A stretch of DNA of 64,000 nt from Corallium rubrum (taxonomy: Eukaryota; Cnidaria; Anthozoa; Scleralcyonacea; Coralliidae): the NCBI GenBank assembly GCA_964035015.1, contig OZ035997.1:66522904-66586903 (forward strand), written 5' to 3'. The position numbers were made by a program, and so were the translations under genes. The notes under the pieces were generated by a model, which saw only the letters and a program-made list of their open reading frames with translations, was not told the origin of the DNA and did not search any database. Positions 53,191-64,000 of this stretch are shown here, in pieces; the stretch's first letter is position 1; the number at the start of each line of letters is the position of its first letter.

Positions 53191-54309
53191 AACTTCCATA
53201 CAGGCAGAATGCGGGTAGAAAATTGCCAGTCAAATGGAATATGCGGGTAAAATATGGAAAATGCCAGGAGATTTCAAATTACCTCTTTGGAGGTACGTCA
53301 CACTTTCAAAACGTTAATATCGCGTGAAGAATTTTAACTAAATTAACCCCCTGATTTGATATCCTGGCTAGGCGCAGTTAAAGTAGGTGTTAAAGTGTTA
53401 TTTTAACACCAACGTTCGGATTTCCATACCGCTTCTCTTCACGGATGACCGAAATGGTTTATGGCTCTGTAGAACTTTACTAGATGAATGTATACAATAA
53501 TATAATGTAATGTAACAGAGATGTGAGAGCTATTTAACAACCAAAATTTGCGCATGGATTACTGTATTTAAAAAACCCCTCATCTATGAGTGTGTATGAT
53601 ATCTTGTTTATTAACTGTGGTTTCATCGAGTACAGTCTGCGCACATGCTAATTCATTTCGAATATCGAATATTTTTTTGTTATCTAGTCCTAAACTGCGA
53701 AAGTTGACTGACACCCTTCATTGCATAAAATTGGAAATAAGCCCAAAGATTGTAAATCGTGTGCCCATGACTCGATTTTGGTCGTCCGAAAAGAGAAGCG
53801 GTGTGGAAATCTGAATGTTGGTGTTAAAATAACACTTTAGCACCGACTTTAACTGCGCCTGGCCAGGATATTAAATCAGGAGGTTAATTTAGTTAAAATT
53901 CATAATCCAAAGAGATAATTTGAAATCTCCTGGCATTTTCCATATTCTACCCGCAATTTTCTACCCGCATTTTCCATTTTACACGCAATTTTATGCCCAC
54001 ATTTTCCAGTTTACCCGCGCAGTTGTCTACCTGCGCAACTGGTCACCCGCGTTTTCCAGATAACCGCAAAATGTAGTGACAACTCGGTCTTTCAGTACTC
54101 GCTCTGTCTCTTTTTTATTAAAATCTGAAATGAGGCACTTCAGACCTACAAAACATCTTGCTAAAGATGATAGAACTAGATTTTTAGAGTATTTAGGAAG
54201 TTTACATGATAACATTATTTATTTGCTCAAGTCAATCAGCTATTCCATTCACAACCCCCCCCCCTCCTCCCCCCAGGGCATTGCTGATAAGTTTCTTCCC
54301 CATCTAATA

Positions 54310-54500
54310 TTAAGAAAAGGTTCTATAGTATCTATAGTATCTATACGTTCTACAGGTTCTACAGGTTCTACAGGTTCTACAGGTTCTGCAGGTTCTATAG
54401 GTTCTATAGGTTCTATAGTCTATAGGTTCTATAGTCTATAGGTTCTATAGTCTATAGGTTCTATAGTCTCTATAGTCTCTATAGTCCCTAGGTTCTATAG
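54310..54500. repeat. GGTTCTATAG minisatellite, right arm
   Basis: Inverse of the left-arm repeat: TCTACAGGTTCTACAGG and GTCTATAGGTTCTATA units. Confidence 0.88.
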
Positions 54501-54640
54501 AGATACCGACAAACAGACACACCCCATATTGAGGCATAGTTAGGCATGGTTCTATAGTGTCTATTGTCTACATAGACACACCCATAGACCCACCCACCCA
54601 TATTGAGGCATGCTTACACTTAGGAAGAGCCAAGATTTGG

Positions 54641-56010
54641 CTTGCATGCGACTACTCACATGAACACATATACATCTAATTATAACTAAACTTTTGATAG
54701 ATAACAGCAAATGAATTTGGAGCCAGGCAAAACGTTACATAACATACTACACAGGATTGTAGTAAATAGTAACATTACTGTGACAAACATTTCGGGTGGT
54801 GGTATTCCTTGTCAGAAAAAGAGGTGTCATTGTCTAATTGAGTTTTTTCTTTTGAGTCATTTCCTCGCATCCTGCCTAATTAATATTGTCGACTGTTGCG
54901 TACTTTAGACAAAATTCTGGACAGTTAAGCATGATGGAATCTCTCATCTGCCAAGTGAAATTTTCTTGGGGGGGTTCGAGCAATAGTTATGGATTTTTAG
55001 CTCAGTAAATTTCTATATCATGCAGCGTCATGTTTACTTGAAACAGATAATAACTTTATTTTTATCACAAGCAGTTCAATTGCCGATGGCCCAATACGCA
55101 GTCTTTTTGCCGACGAGACAAATGCTCAAGGCAAAATATATTAAAATGAAATTCTCGCCCATCACCATCCCACCCATCCATATAACAAAAAAATTATTAA
55201 TTCCATCAGTTTTTAATGACAATTTTTACAAATGAAAATTAGAGTTAATGGACGATACGAAGTACTAGTTTGCAACCAGTAGCTTCAATGATGACGACAA
55301 AACCGATTCATTGTCTAGTACCTTTAAAACCGGTTATTGTCTTAACAATATACTCTTTTTAACATAGACAACCATTTACAATTAGCTAAACCCCCTGGGC
55401 AAATGTACTCTCTATCGTCCATTATCTAAGAGTGTTCACTGTTCAATCAATGAACAACCAACCTTTAGTTAGAACTATTCGGCCTTAAGCCAACCACACA
55501 TGATACATCGTCATTCTTATCGAGATTTTCAAGCTGTAAGGGTTGCTTAAATTACCCACCCACCTTCCCATAAACAACGTTTATCCTATGTCGTTCTATA
55601 TTACTAAAAAGGATGAATATCAGGCATGAAGGTAATCATATCGTAATACATGTACATATAGTGAACACAACTCTATTATGAATCTATAGCTGTAACTAAT
55701 TAATGAAAAATCCGTAACAACTATCAAAATATGAACTCTGTCCAATCGACAATTTAACTAAACCACGTGACTTTAAGTTCACGTTCTAGAATGAAAACAT
55801 TATAGTTATATGTAGCTTAGATTAAGTGAACATTTTGTTATCTGTTAAAAATATTTCCATTACTTTAAATAAAGTAACGAAGTGCTGGCGGCAATTGCTC
55901 CAGGATTGAGGTCACAATTGACCCATAGACCTCTAATTCGTATGTAGAATATAAGAAACTTGCCTCAGAGCCCACTGTTATCATTGAAAATCGCTCTGAT
56001 GCCTATTTAC
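54641..56010. other. Non-coding stretch, nothing recognised
   Basis: AT-rich sequence without coding similarity, long repeats or element ends that I could support. Confidence 0.5.
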
Positions 56011-56017
56011 AAATCCT

Positions 56018-56250
56018 GCATAGGAGTGTTTGCCCTGAGTAGATCAGGACCCAGCTCCATGACTGCATAGGAGTATATGTTCTGACCAGTTTTCAGGACC
56101 CAGCTCCAGTGACTGCATTAGAGTATTTGTCCTGAACATATTTTCTCAGGGCCCAGCTCCAATAGGAGTATATGCCCTGACTAAATTCTACTCAGGGCCC
56201 AGCTCCAATGATTGCATGAGAGTGTTTGCCCTGAATTCAGGGCCCAGCTC
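56018..56250. repeat. Diverged minisatellite, about five units
   Basis: Repeating GACTGCATAGGAGTATATG then CCCTGA...CTCAGGGCCCAGCTCC, with 40-60 bp unit length and variable middle parts. Confidence 0.8.
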
Positions 56251-57035
56251 TCAACATTCAATAGTATTGTCTGCTGGAGCAGTTGTCCCACACTTCCATA
56301 ACCCCACAAGACTGTTGTTGAGTTCATTATTTTATACTCATATTATATGCATGATACTGAGTAGAGTACATTAACCAACTACAAACTGATGTTTGAAGGG
56401 TACAAGTAAAGCGATCGGATCGGGATCAACAGGCCCTGATTCAACCTGAATCCTGAGCCAGTTGGTCACCCAGTGGCGGTTTAATGAATTTTGAATAGAA
56501 CACCAGCAAAACCTTTTCCGTGCGGCAAAACTGATTTCATTAAACCCTTTGCGTCGAAGATTGTTTAATTCTATAGTGTGACCTGATATTATTTACACAT
56601 TTCATGTAAGTGTGATGTTGCCAAGCTGGTGGCGGTTACAACACAAGCAATTAGCCTGCAAAGGTGCAAGGCAACTCCGACAAAGAGAAGATGAAGAGTT
56701 GATGATTTAGACCTCACTTATGTTACACCAACAAAAGGCTAGTACCGACTAGTTCTCATTTATCAGTAAGATTAAAAATACACCAATGACAACCCATCTG
56801 CTATATACATACAATCATTTCAATATTTGGCGCAACGTGCACATAAAAACTATATTAATAAAGTCTATATGACTGATGACTCATGAGTCATGCATACGAT
56901 ATCAAATCCGAGAAGCGCTGCCCAATAAACAGTTAAGTTGAACTTATATTTCATATATAATTCACGCTACCAATTTCCGTATCGCACACTTTACAACGTT
57001 CCACCTGATTTATAAATCCCTGTATTTATTGCCGC
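56251..57035. other. Non-coding stretch, nothing recognised
   Basis: No supported feature. Confidence 0.45.
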
Positions 57036-57165
57036 TTGTATTTACAATTGGTAGGGAGTTTAGGGGGGGAGTGGTCAGCAGCCCAATACAGTTTTTGCCG
57101 CACGCCGCTCCAAAACTCGATCTTCGAGATCACTACAGTGTTGATGTACCTGCGTGGTAGTGAAC

Positions 57166-57462
57166 ATGAACGGTTGTTGCTCTTGGTTCAATACCTTACT
57201 CCTTTTAAGTATTTGTAATTTTTCACTATCGGTAGTATTTACTGACGATTGGAAAGAATACAATAAGGACATCACTGCAAAGTTTGAAAAAGGACTAATT
57301 GGAAAAAATTTCCATGTAATCATACCTCCAAGATGCCCAATAACGGAAGCACCAAAACCCTTCACGGTTCACACTCCCAAATCTGTATATTTGGGACCCT
57401 TTCTCAGTATGAAGATATATTTTTACGCTTTCCGGTTACATGCCCCTGCCATAAAGCTATAA
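57166..57462 (+). CDS. Hypothetical secreted protein fragment
   Basis: From an ATG at 57166 the frame starts MNGCCSWFNTLLLLSICNFS, a good signal-peptide-like segment, then FTDDWKEYNKDITAKFEKGL and RCPITEAPKPFTVH, ending at 57462. The family is unrecognised. The BEL element begins right after it, so this may be the first exon or a truncated start of a host gene. The short length makes chance possible. Confidence 0.33.
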   Translation: MNGCCSWFNTLLLLSICNFSLSVVFTDDWKEYNKDITAKFEKGLIGKNFHVIIPPRCPITEAPKPFTVHTPKSVYLGPFLSMKIYFYAFRLHAPAIKL

Positions 57463-57498
57463 GTTTAAAACAAAAACAATGGACTGATGGATCTACCT

Positions 57499-57899
57499 GT
57501 TAGTGTCATGCATAGTCAATTAGTCTATAATTATATTAATTTATTATTCTGTTCATGGTATACCCTCGTGTATAAATAGGAGCGGCTATACGCATAAATC
57601 AGGTCATTAAATGTTAAACTAGAGGGAAGTCTACTAGGTTTTCAACGGAGAAAGTTTTTCAACGAAGAAAGAAGCGTTCAACGTGTAAGGGAACAAACGA
57701 ATGGTCTGTATACTGCTTGTCACAACGTTTTTGTACCGTATTATAGCGCATTATAGTTTGTTAACGAGTGATAAGGAACGATTAATAAATACTATGAACG
57801 AGTACGAAGTGTTGTGAATAAATTCAAAACCCTGCCGATGCCGAACGAGAATAACAAAGATTCGCATCGACATTAGTACAAAAACGTTACCGCGACAAG
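57499..57899 (+). promoter_or_regulatory. Candidate BEL/Pao 5' LTR and leader
   Basis: Starts TGTTAGTGTCATGC and contains GTGTATAAATAGGAGC (TATA-like) and AATAAAT signals before the gag ATG. No second LTR exists in the window because the 3' part is cut off, so the LTR end and the primer site could not be fixed. Confidence 0.45.
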
Positions 57900-59735
57900 A
57901 TGCCGACGAAATACGAGAGCGCAGTCAACGATATGGTTCTCGATCTCGAATTAACACCGAGAGAAACGAACGACGATGTCAACAAGCCAGGTACCAGACA
58001 GTATAGAAAACCTACAGACAAAGGAAGAGCTTATCAAGTCGAGATGAAACAACAACTTTGTCAATCCATACAAAAGCAAATAAAGAAGTTGGTGAAGAAG
58101 TTGGAGAGTCTCATCACTGACTTCGACAACGTTCATGTAGTCCAAAACGAGTTGGAAGTATTCGGTCAAACGCTGGTAAAATTTCAAGATGCTTATAGCG
58201 CTTGGAGTGATATAATATCAGAACAAGAGAACGTTCCAGTGACTGATTGGTATAAGGAACATTGGCGAACAATAATGAATTTCAAAGCTAAAATAAATAA
58301 TTGGATTGTTGTGGCGAAGCACAAAATAGAAGAACGTCTCGACGCCAAGTCACGCGTCTCTAAGTCGTCTTCATTTTGGATACCTTCAAGGTCTTCGTCT
58401 ATTTCGGGCAGAGCTAAAGAAAGAGCAAGAGTCGCCGAGTTAACAGCAAAAGCGGCCCTGCTAGAGAAAAAACAAGTGCTTGAAAACGAGACCGAGAAAT
58501 TACGTCTAGAAGAAGAGCTCGCCGTTGCTAAGGCTAGAGAACAAGCTTTCGCACAAGTCGACGTTGAATTGAGGCGTGAAGTCGCAGCAGATGGGATGAA
58601 TGAATATCTTGAGAAAATTCGTCTGGCTAATCAAGGGAAATCATATCTACCAAGGAAGACTGACCCTACTCCGATGCCTTCATTCGCTACACCTACGACC
58701 GATTATGGTGCAGCCGAAACAGTTCTTCCGTTCATTTTTCAACCTTTAGTGCCAATGTCCTCAACAAACATTCTCCAACCACCCGCCACTGCCGTGATTT
58801 ATCCTCCAAAAGACAAGCGCCTTCCAGTAAGACTACCGAAGTACTCACCAGTGCACAGTAGCAGCGCAGTTTCATCATCTCGTCCGTCGGTGGAAGAATC
58901 CTTTCCAAACTACGTACGCGAGTCGAGACCACAAACAAGCGACCATAGAAATGGATCTGGTTCGAACAACGACCCCCTACTAGTTTCTTGACAAACAGAA
59001 TCGTCTGACAGAGATATTGTCCGAGCAATTTCAACGAAGCCTTTTGCCTTCACTCTCCTTGTCACGATTCAAAGGCAATCTAACAGAGTATCATGTCTTC
59101 ATACGTACCTTCGAGACGCGAATTGAGGCAAAGCTCAGATCAAGCGAAGCCCGCTTGCAATATTTACAGCAATATCTGGAAGGAGAACCCAAAGAACTCA
59201 TAAAAGGATGTCATCACATGGAAGCCAATAAAGTCTACACCAAATCCAAGAAGCTGCTTAACGAAAAGTATGGCGACCCATATAAAATCTCTAACGCATA
59301 TCTTAAGAAAGTGACAGATTGGCCCACTTTGAGATCGGGAGATGACGCCGCTCTTGATAGATTCGCAATCTTCCTGACACAATGCCTAAGTGCCATGGAA
59401 TCATTATCGTACCTTGTCATTCTGGATCATCTGCAGAATTTGCAGTCTTTAGTGAAGAAACTCCCGTTTTACTTACAAGATCGGTGGAGGAGAGAAGTCA
59501 CAAAGATAAGAGAAACGGAGAAAAACATCGTGTTTGCACATTTCGCCAATTTCGTCAAAGCAGAAGCAAAGGTAGCAACCAACCCCATCTTCTCCCGACA
59601 AGTTCTCGACAAAATTGGTCAAGATGACACAAGTAAATTCAAGAAAGGGTCTACTCAGAAAGTTACGAGCAACGCCACAATGAGCAATGGAGCGCAAGTC
59701 CCACCCATGCATTGTCTGTAATGAAATGCACGATC
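57900..59735 (+). pseudogene. BEL/Pao Gag
   Basis: Two frames in tandem. 57900-58991 (363 codons) has an N-terminal helical part and a coiled-coil (AKERARVAELTAKAALLEKK, LRLEEELAVAKAREQA), then a Pro/Ser-rich stretch. 59017-59721 is a DUF1759-type Gag region (LPSLSLSRFKGNLTEYHVFI, LQYLQQYLEGEPKELI, YGDPYKISNAYLKKV). In Pao elements these form one protein; a shift near 58988 splits them. Degenerate knuckle sequence (CNEMHDLDECKVYLKK, KICSG) follows to about 59930. Confidence 0.8.
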
Positions 59736-59972
59736 TGGATGAGTGTAAGGTGTATTTGAAGAAATCGGTACCAGATAGAAGAGCCTTAATATTCAAAAAG
59801 GGACTATCCTACGTGTGCTATGGAGCAGGACGTAGATCCAGAGGATGCATCCAGAGATGATCTTGTAAGATTTGTTCCGGCTGACATCCCACTGGTCTAC
59901 ACGACGAGAACTTCTGCCTGAGAAACAGGAACCTAACTGACCTGTCTAAAACCGCTGCGAACACGAAGCCAA

Positions 59973-60962
59973 GTGACAAAATTGATGATAACAATCCTGG
60001 CAATTCTTTTAAAAAGACATGTGATGTCGCTGACGAAGCTGTCTGATGCTAGTAACGTCAAGGGTTCCATTGAATCGATGCCTATTGTTCCTGTTAGACT
60101 GAGAAATAATGATAAAGAGATTATTACCTATGCTATGCGCGACTCCTGTAGCACAGGTACCTTCATTTCAGAGGATGCAATTAAACGACTCGAAGCAAAA
60201 GGAACTGATACCAAGGTGAGAATTCGAACGATGAATGGCCCAAGAATACATGATACCAAGGTGGTAAATGGCCTGGTCGTCTCCGATCTGAATGGTGGTA
60301 ATTCCATTGCGCTTCCGAAGACCTTTACCAGAGACAAAATCCCTGGGACCGAGACCGAAATACCACGTCCAGAGCTGTTCCGTAAATGGAAGCATCTTGA
60401 GCGCATGGCCAAGCAAGTACCCCGGTATATGAAAGATGTCAAGATTGGCTTGCTCATAGGAACAAATTGTCCGAAGGCTATCGAACCTGAAGACTTCATC
60501 GCCAGCAAGAATGGAGGTCCTTTCGCTGTTTTAACCTTTGTGGGTTGGACAATCATTGGACCACTTCATATGACTAACAGTCACAACATGGTAGACTGTC
60601 ATAGGATAACTGTTCAAGAGGTTGGATTAGACAAGCCCTCAGGACATCACTTCATGGTTGAGAAGTCTGTTAAAGAAATGGTGACACCGGAAGCATTAAA
60701 CCAAATGTTCGAGCTAGAATTTAACAAGCAACATGGCGATAAGAAGCAACATTCCCAAGAAGACAAGCCTTTCCTTGAGAAAATTCAGCGTGGGACAAGA
60801 TACGTAAATGGTCATTATCAGATGCCACTTCCATTCCGAAACGACGAGGTTCATATGCCATCCAATAAAGAACAAATCATTCTAAGAGCTAATTGGCTAA
60901 AGAAGTTATCTAAGAACAATGACTTGTCAAGATTATGTAAAGTTCGTGAAAGGTATTCTTGA
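59973..60962 (+). pseudogene. BEL/Pao protease and RT N-terminal region
   Basis: Protease-like region (DUF1758 type): YAMRDSCSTGTFISEDAIKR, where BEL elements have DSGS; here Cys replaces Gly next to the catalytic Asp. It continues GLLIGTNCPKAIEPEDFI, GPFAVLTFVGWTIIGPL and FLEKIQRGTRYVNGHYQMPL, PFRNDE, the region leading into Pao reverse transcriptase. The frame shifts at 60919-60962 into the next part. Confidence 0.8.
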
Positions 60963-61740
60963 AAAGGGATACGCTAGGAAGATACCACTTCAATCTCCTA
61001 CGCCGGACAAAGGAAAGGTTTGGTACTTACCACACCATGGAATGTACCATACAAAGAAGCCAAATAAGATCCACGTGGTGTTTGATTGCAGTGCTCGATT
61101 CAAAGGGATGTCCTTGAACGACAAGCTACTCCAGGGACCGGACCTGACGAATTCTTTAGTCGATGTTCTCACCAGGTTTCGGGAAGAACATGCAGCCTTT
61201 ATGGGCGATATCGAAAGTATGTTTCATCAGGTTCGTGTGCAAGAGAAACATCGAAACTTTCTTCGTTTCCTATGGTGGCCAGAATGAGACCTGTCTCAAG
61301 AACTTGCAGAGTACCAGATGAATGTGCACCTGTTCGGAGCAATTTCCTCACCAAGTTGTTCAAATTACGCATTGAGAAGAGCAGCATATGATTTCGAAGA
61401 AGAAGAAGGCACCGAAGTTGCCAATGTCCTAAGAAAGAATTTCTATGTGGATGACTGTTTGCGATCGGAGAAAACCGAATAATTGGCCATTGAACGAATT
61501 GAAGGCATTGTTCGTACCTGTAAGCGCGGAGGCTTCCATCTTACCAAATTCATAAGCAACAAACGACGTGTATTGGAAACAATACCCGAAGAAGAAAGAA
61601 GAATGATCAAAAAAGAACGATCCAAAAAAGAACGATCCAAAGAAGAATGATAAAAAAAAGAACGATCCAAAGAAGTCAACGGCCTTTGATCTAAGTCGTG
61701 AGCATTTGCCAATAGAACGCGCTCTTGGTGTCCAGTAGGC
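60919..61740 (+). pseudogene. BEL/Pao reverse transcriptase core
   Basis: 60919-61287 reads YVKFVKGILEKGYARKIP, VWYLPHHGMYHTKKPNKIHV, VFDCSARFKG and FMGDIESMFHQVRV (first catalytic Asp). A TGA or shift at 61287 is followed by FGAISSPSCSNYALRRAA and NFYVDDCLRS (YVDD) in another frame, then a stop at about 61483. At 61590-61670 a 15-bp AAAGAACGATCCAAA repeat has expanded within the coding region. Dead copy. Confidence 0.8.
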
Positions 61741-61741
61741 T

Positions 61742-62823
61742 GTGGAGTCAGATGAACTAGGATTTAAAATTGTCCTAAAAGATAAGCCGCTAACCCGTCG
61801 AGGTATTCTATCAACCATCAGCTCAATCTACGATCCCCTTGGAATGGCTGCACCGATCCTATTACCTGGTAAGAAAATACTCCAAGATCTCTGTAGAGAG
61901 AAAGTTTATTGGGACGACTATCTCCCCGAAGAATACCGAATTCGATGGGAAAAATGGAGAAATGATCTGCCTGCATTAGCTCGATGTCTCAAGCCCGAAA
62001 ATTTTGGAATGTCAGTGAGTCAACAAATCCATAGCTTTTCCGACGCCAGCTTAATAGGTTATGGTCAAGTTTCGTATCTAAGGCAAGTCAACGACAGAGG
62101 AGACATCCACTGCGCCTTTTTGATGGGTAAGGCTCGTCTCACTCCTCTAAAAACAATAACTGTGCCACGCCTCGAGCTCACTGCTACCTTATTATCAGCA
62201 AAAATTGGAACATTGTCGAAAGTCGAATTGGAATTATTGGAAAACAGATGTACTGGACCGACAGCATGACCGTCTTAAAATACATCAACACCGATCAAAC
62301 CCTTTTTCATACTTACGTCACCAATCGAGTTCAAGCCATCAGAGACAGAACGGATACTGACCAATGGAAGTTTGTGGATGGTAAAGACAATCCAGCCGAC
62401 GATGCCTCACGTGGCATGAAAATCCAAAGTTTTCTTGAACAACAGCGTTGGATTAGTGGGATCAGAATTGAGTGGCCAGAATGTCCCAATAACATCAAAG
62501 AAATTTTCCATTATGATTTAGAGATTAAAACCGTACACTCCACGTCAGTTGACCAAAAAGATATACTGCAACGTTTGGAATATTTCTCCCAGTGGCACCG
62601 TGTAAAGAAGGTTGTTTCATGGTTACTACAGTTACAGCCAAGACATAATCTGCCAAGAGATAATCAGCCAACGATGCAGACTAAACATCTTGTGATACTT
62701 CCGATACAGTCCCGAAAAAGTTGCGCACGCAGGAAGAGGAATTACCTTGAACGAGATCAGAAACAAGTATTGGATAATAAATGCCAATTTGACAGTAAGA
62801 CATTATATATCAAAATGCGTTAG
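61742..62823 (+). pseudogene. BEL/Pao RNase H region and linker
   Basis: 61742-62269: LTRRGILSTISSIYDPLGMA, then FSDASLIGYGQVSYLR (RNase H Asp) and TVPRLELTATLLSAK. A one-base shift near 62250 leads to 62248-62823: MYWTDSMTVLKYI (second Asp), DNPADDASRGM, and EWPECPNNI. Matches the order in Pao pol. Confidence 0.82.
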
Positions 62824-63035
62824 GTGTCGAAGATTGCGTGCCGTTGTCGGTGAGCAAATGATGGCCGATTTACCTAAAGATAGAATTACACCAGCGCCGC
62901 CGTTTACCTACTGCGCCGTGGACTATTTTGGCCCTTATTCCATTAAAGAGGGTCGAAAGCAGTTGAAGAGACATGGTGTACTTTTTAAATGTTTGGCCAG
63001 CAGAGCGATCCACCTTGAATCAAAAAGAGAGTGCG
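62747..63035 (+). pseudogene. BEL/Pao integrase, N-terminal part
   Basis: NEIRNKYWIINANLTVRHYI then CVRCRRLRA (zinc-binding end), PPFTYCAVDYFGPYSIKEGR (first catalytic Asp) and LFKCLASRAIHLE. Similarity stops after ECDSL at about 63035. The rest of the integrase and the 3' LTR are absent. Confidence 0.8.
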
Positions 63036-63980
63036 ACTCCCTAAGGACATGTATCAAGCTAATTAGAGAAGAATTTACACAGATAAACACCGAATCACCA
63101 AAAGATAATTTTATTGAAGCTAAATCGCGGAAACCTAAATCAAACATCAAATTTAAGCGTAATGACAAACCAGAGGTACATGCTCAAGATGTTGGAAATA
63201 AAGAAGTCTCTCCTCGAGCCTCAAATGTTTTTATGTGTCTCGAAGATGAAGCCACTAACGGCTTGTCTGATGTGAACGACGAAACCATCAATGATGAGAA
63301 TAAAGAACCTTTGTTGCAAGATGCCAAGCCGGTAAAAACACAACTGAGTGGCAAATCGCAATCAACAAAGCAGCACTTCCACAACAATAAGCAATTACAC
63401 AAAGGTAAAAAAACCTGAATTCGTGTAGTGAATATGTCAGTAAACGCAGATCTCGCAATAACAAACATCCAAATAATGAACTTAAATCAGCTGTAATTAT
63501 TGGTGATTCGATGATAAAAAGTCTAGATGAAAAACGAATGAAAAGATCAACTGGTGTGAATGTGAATCAGAAAACTTGCGGGGCCACGGTTATGGATATA
63601 CAGGATGATGTACAGCAATCCTTAGAAGACTCGCCGGACTGTATAATTATTCATGCAGGTACAAACTTACTACGAGATAAAGATCCGAAAAGTATTGCTC
63701 GTGAAATACAAGACCTAGCTGCCAGCGTGAAAAACACTAGCCCGAATACAAGAATAGCTATATCGGAGATAATAACAAGGGAGGATCAAGCTCAACTGGA
63801 AAAGAAAGCCATTGGGGTAAATCGCCTCTTATCGGCTAAATCTTATGAAGACAATACCTTTTTAATAACTCATAAAAACATTGATAAGAAAGAGGCCTAA
63901 ATTCATATGGTTTACATTTGAATAAAGCGGGTACGGCTGTTCTTGCCAAAAATTATATAACTTTCTTACAGAACTTTTAA
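63036..63980 (+). pseudogene. LINE ORF1 with SGNH/esterase-like domain (CR1/L2-like)
   Basis: Starts in frame with the BEL integrase and encodes a charged segment (RKPKSNIKFKRNDKPEV, KTQLSGKSQSTKQHF) to a stop at 63416. After a shift, 63490-63900 reads AVIIGDSMIKSLDEKRMK (GDS nucleophile block), IIIHAGTNLLRDKDP (block with Gly-x-Asn) and RIAISEIITRED. LNSYGLHLNKAGTAVLA, holding the catalytic His, is in yet another frame at about 63899-63950. This is the esterase-type ORF1 of CR1/L2-like LINEs. Two frameshifts disable it. The ORF2 would lie beyond the window. Confidence 0.72.
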
Positions 63981-64000
63981 CGTGAAAAATCCAAAGCTTG

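Larger units (their letters stand above)
52101..54631. mobile_element. Large foldback element with minisatellite arms
   Basis: A 2.5-kb palindrome. The outer arms GGGCTCTTCCTAAGTGTAAG then CATGCCTCAATATGGGTG (52101-52140) are inverted at 54586-54631. The next layer is TATAGAACC/GGTTCTATA minisatellite on both sides. The inner arms (about 53205-53460 and 53785-54060) include GCGGGTAGAAAATTGCC, GGAGATTTCAAATTA and TTGGTGTTAAAATAACACTT-type blocks with their complements. The central 300 bp are unique. Such arms made of tandem repeats recall Foldback-type elements. A solo LTR interrupts the left arm. Confidence 0.8.

Noticed and set aside
58732..59034. Minus-strand frames over the BEL Gag
   Set aside because: They are shadows of the plus-strand Gag, with no motif of their own.

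Overview
The window is eukaryotic, from an animal genome, and is dominated by transposable elements and repeats. The one host gene I can name is a TSG101-type UEV gene at 6.5-6.7 kb, with two exons whose boundaries match the animal gene. The element mix (DIRS, CR1/L2-like LINEs, Penelope-like elements, Ty3/gypsy, BEL/Pao, Helitron, tRNA-derived SINE, many MITEs) suits a marine invertebrate. I lean towards a cnidarian, but that is inference from repeat content. There is no sign of bacterial operons, CRISPR or phage. One 200-base N gap lies at 23234-23433.

Layout. 1-3.0 kb: minus-strand end of a DIRS-like retroelement. 3.0-6.1 kb: a minus-strand LINE relic split by a plus-strand LINE relic and by simple repeats. 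6.5-6.74 kb: two UEV exons. 6.9-20.4 kb: a 32/33-bp satellite array of roughly 270 units in the following intron or flank. The array is interrupted by a LINE relic, a PIF/Harbinger-like MITE, three insertions of one MITE carrying telomere-like repeats, and a 2.27-kb terminal-inverted-repeat element. 20.4-23.2 kb: a LINE with a 913-codon open frame. 23.2-36 kb: non-coding DNA full of nested inverted-repeat elements, Penelope fragments, a SINE, tRNA-like and 5S-like sequences, and two or three possible host exons. 36.5-42.05 kb: a decayed minus-strand Rep-helicase Helitron with at least one intron. 42.4-46.9 kb, perhaps to 51.9 kb: minus-strand exons of an unnamed P-loop protein. 47.1-51.5 kb: a complete but disabled Ty3/gypsy element with 106-bp LTRs and a 5-bp target duplication. 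52.1-54.6 kb: a large foldback element whose arms hold a TATAGAACC-type minisatellite. 57.5-63.0 kb: a decayed BEL/Pao element, cut off by a LINE ORF1 (SGNH/esterase type) that runs to the window end.

The elements do not form a pathway; the value of the window is in the order of insertions. The satellite array has taken at least six insertions. The three telomere-repeat MITEs have three different 7-bp target duplications, so they arrived independently. Two Penelope insertions, at 27.7-28.5 kb and 41.65-41.83 kb, are inverted dimers. Both have 14-bp target duplications and both carry a hammerhead-ribozyme-like motif. One sits inside an older foldback element, the other inside an intron of the Helitron. 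I consider these Penelope insertions and the repeatedly hit satellite the best leads. I did not find evidence for a wholly new system.
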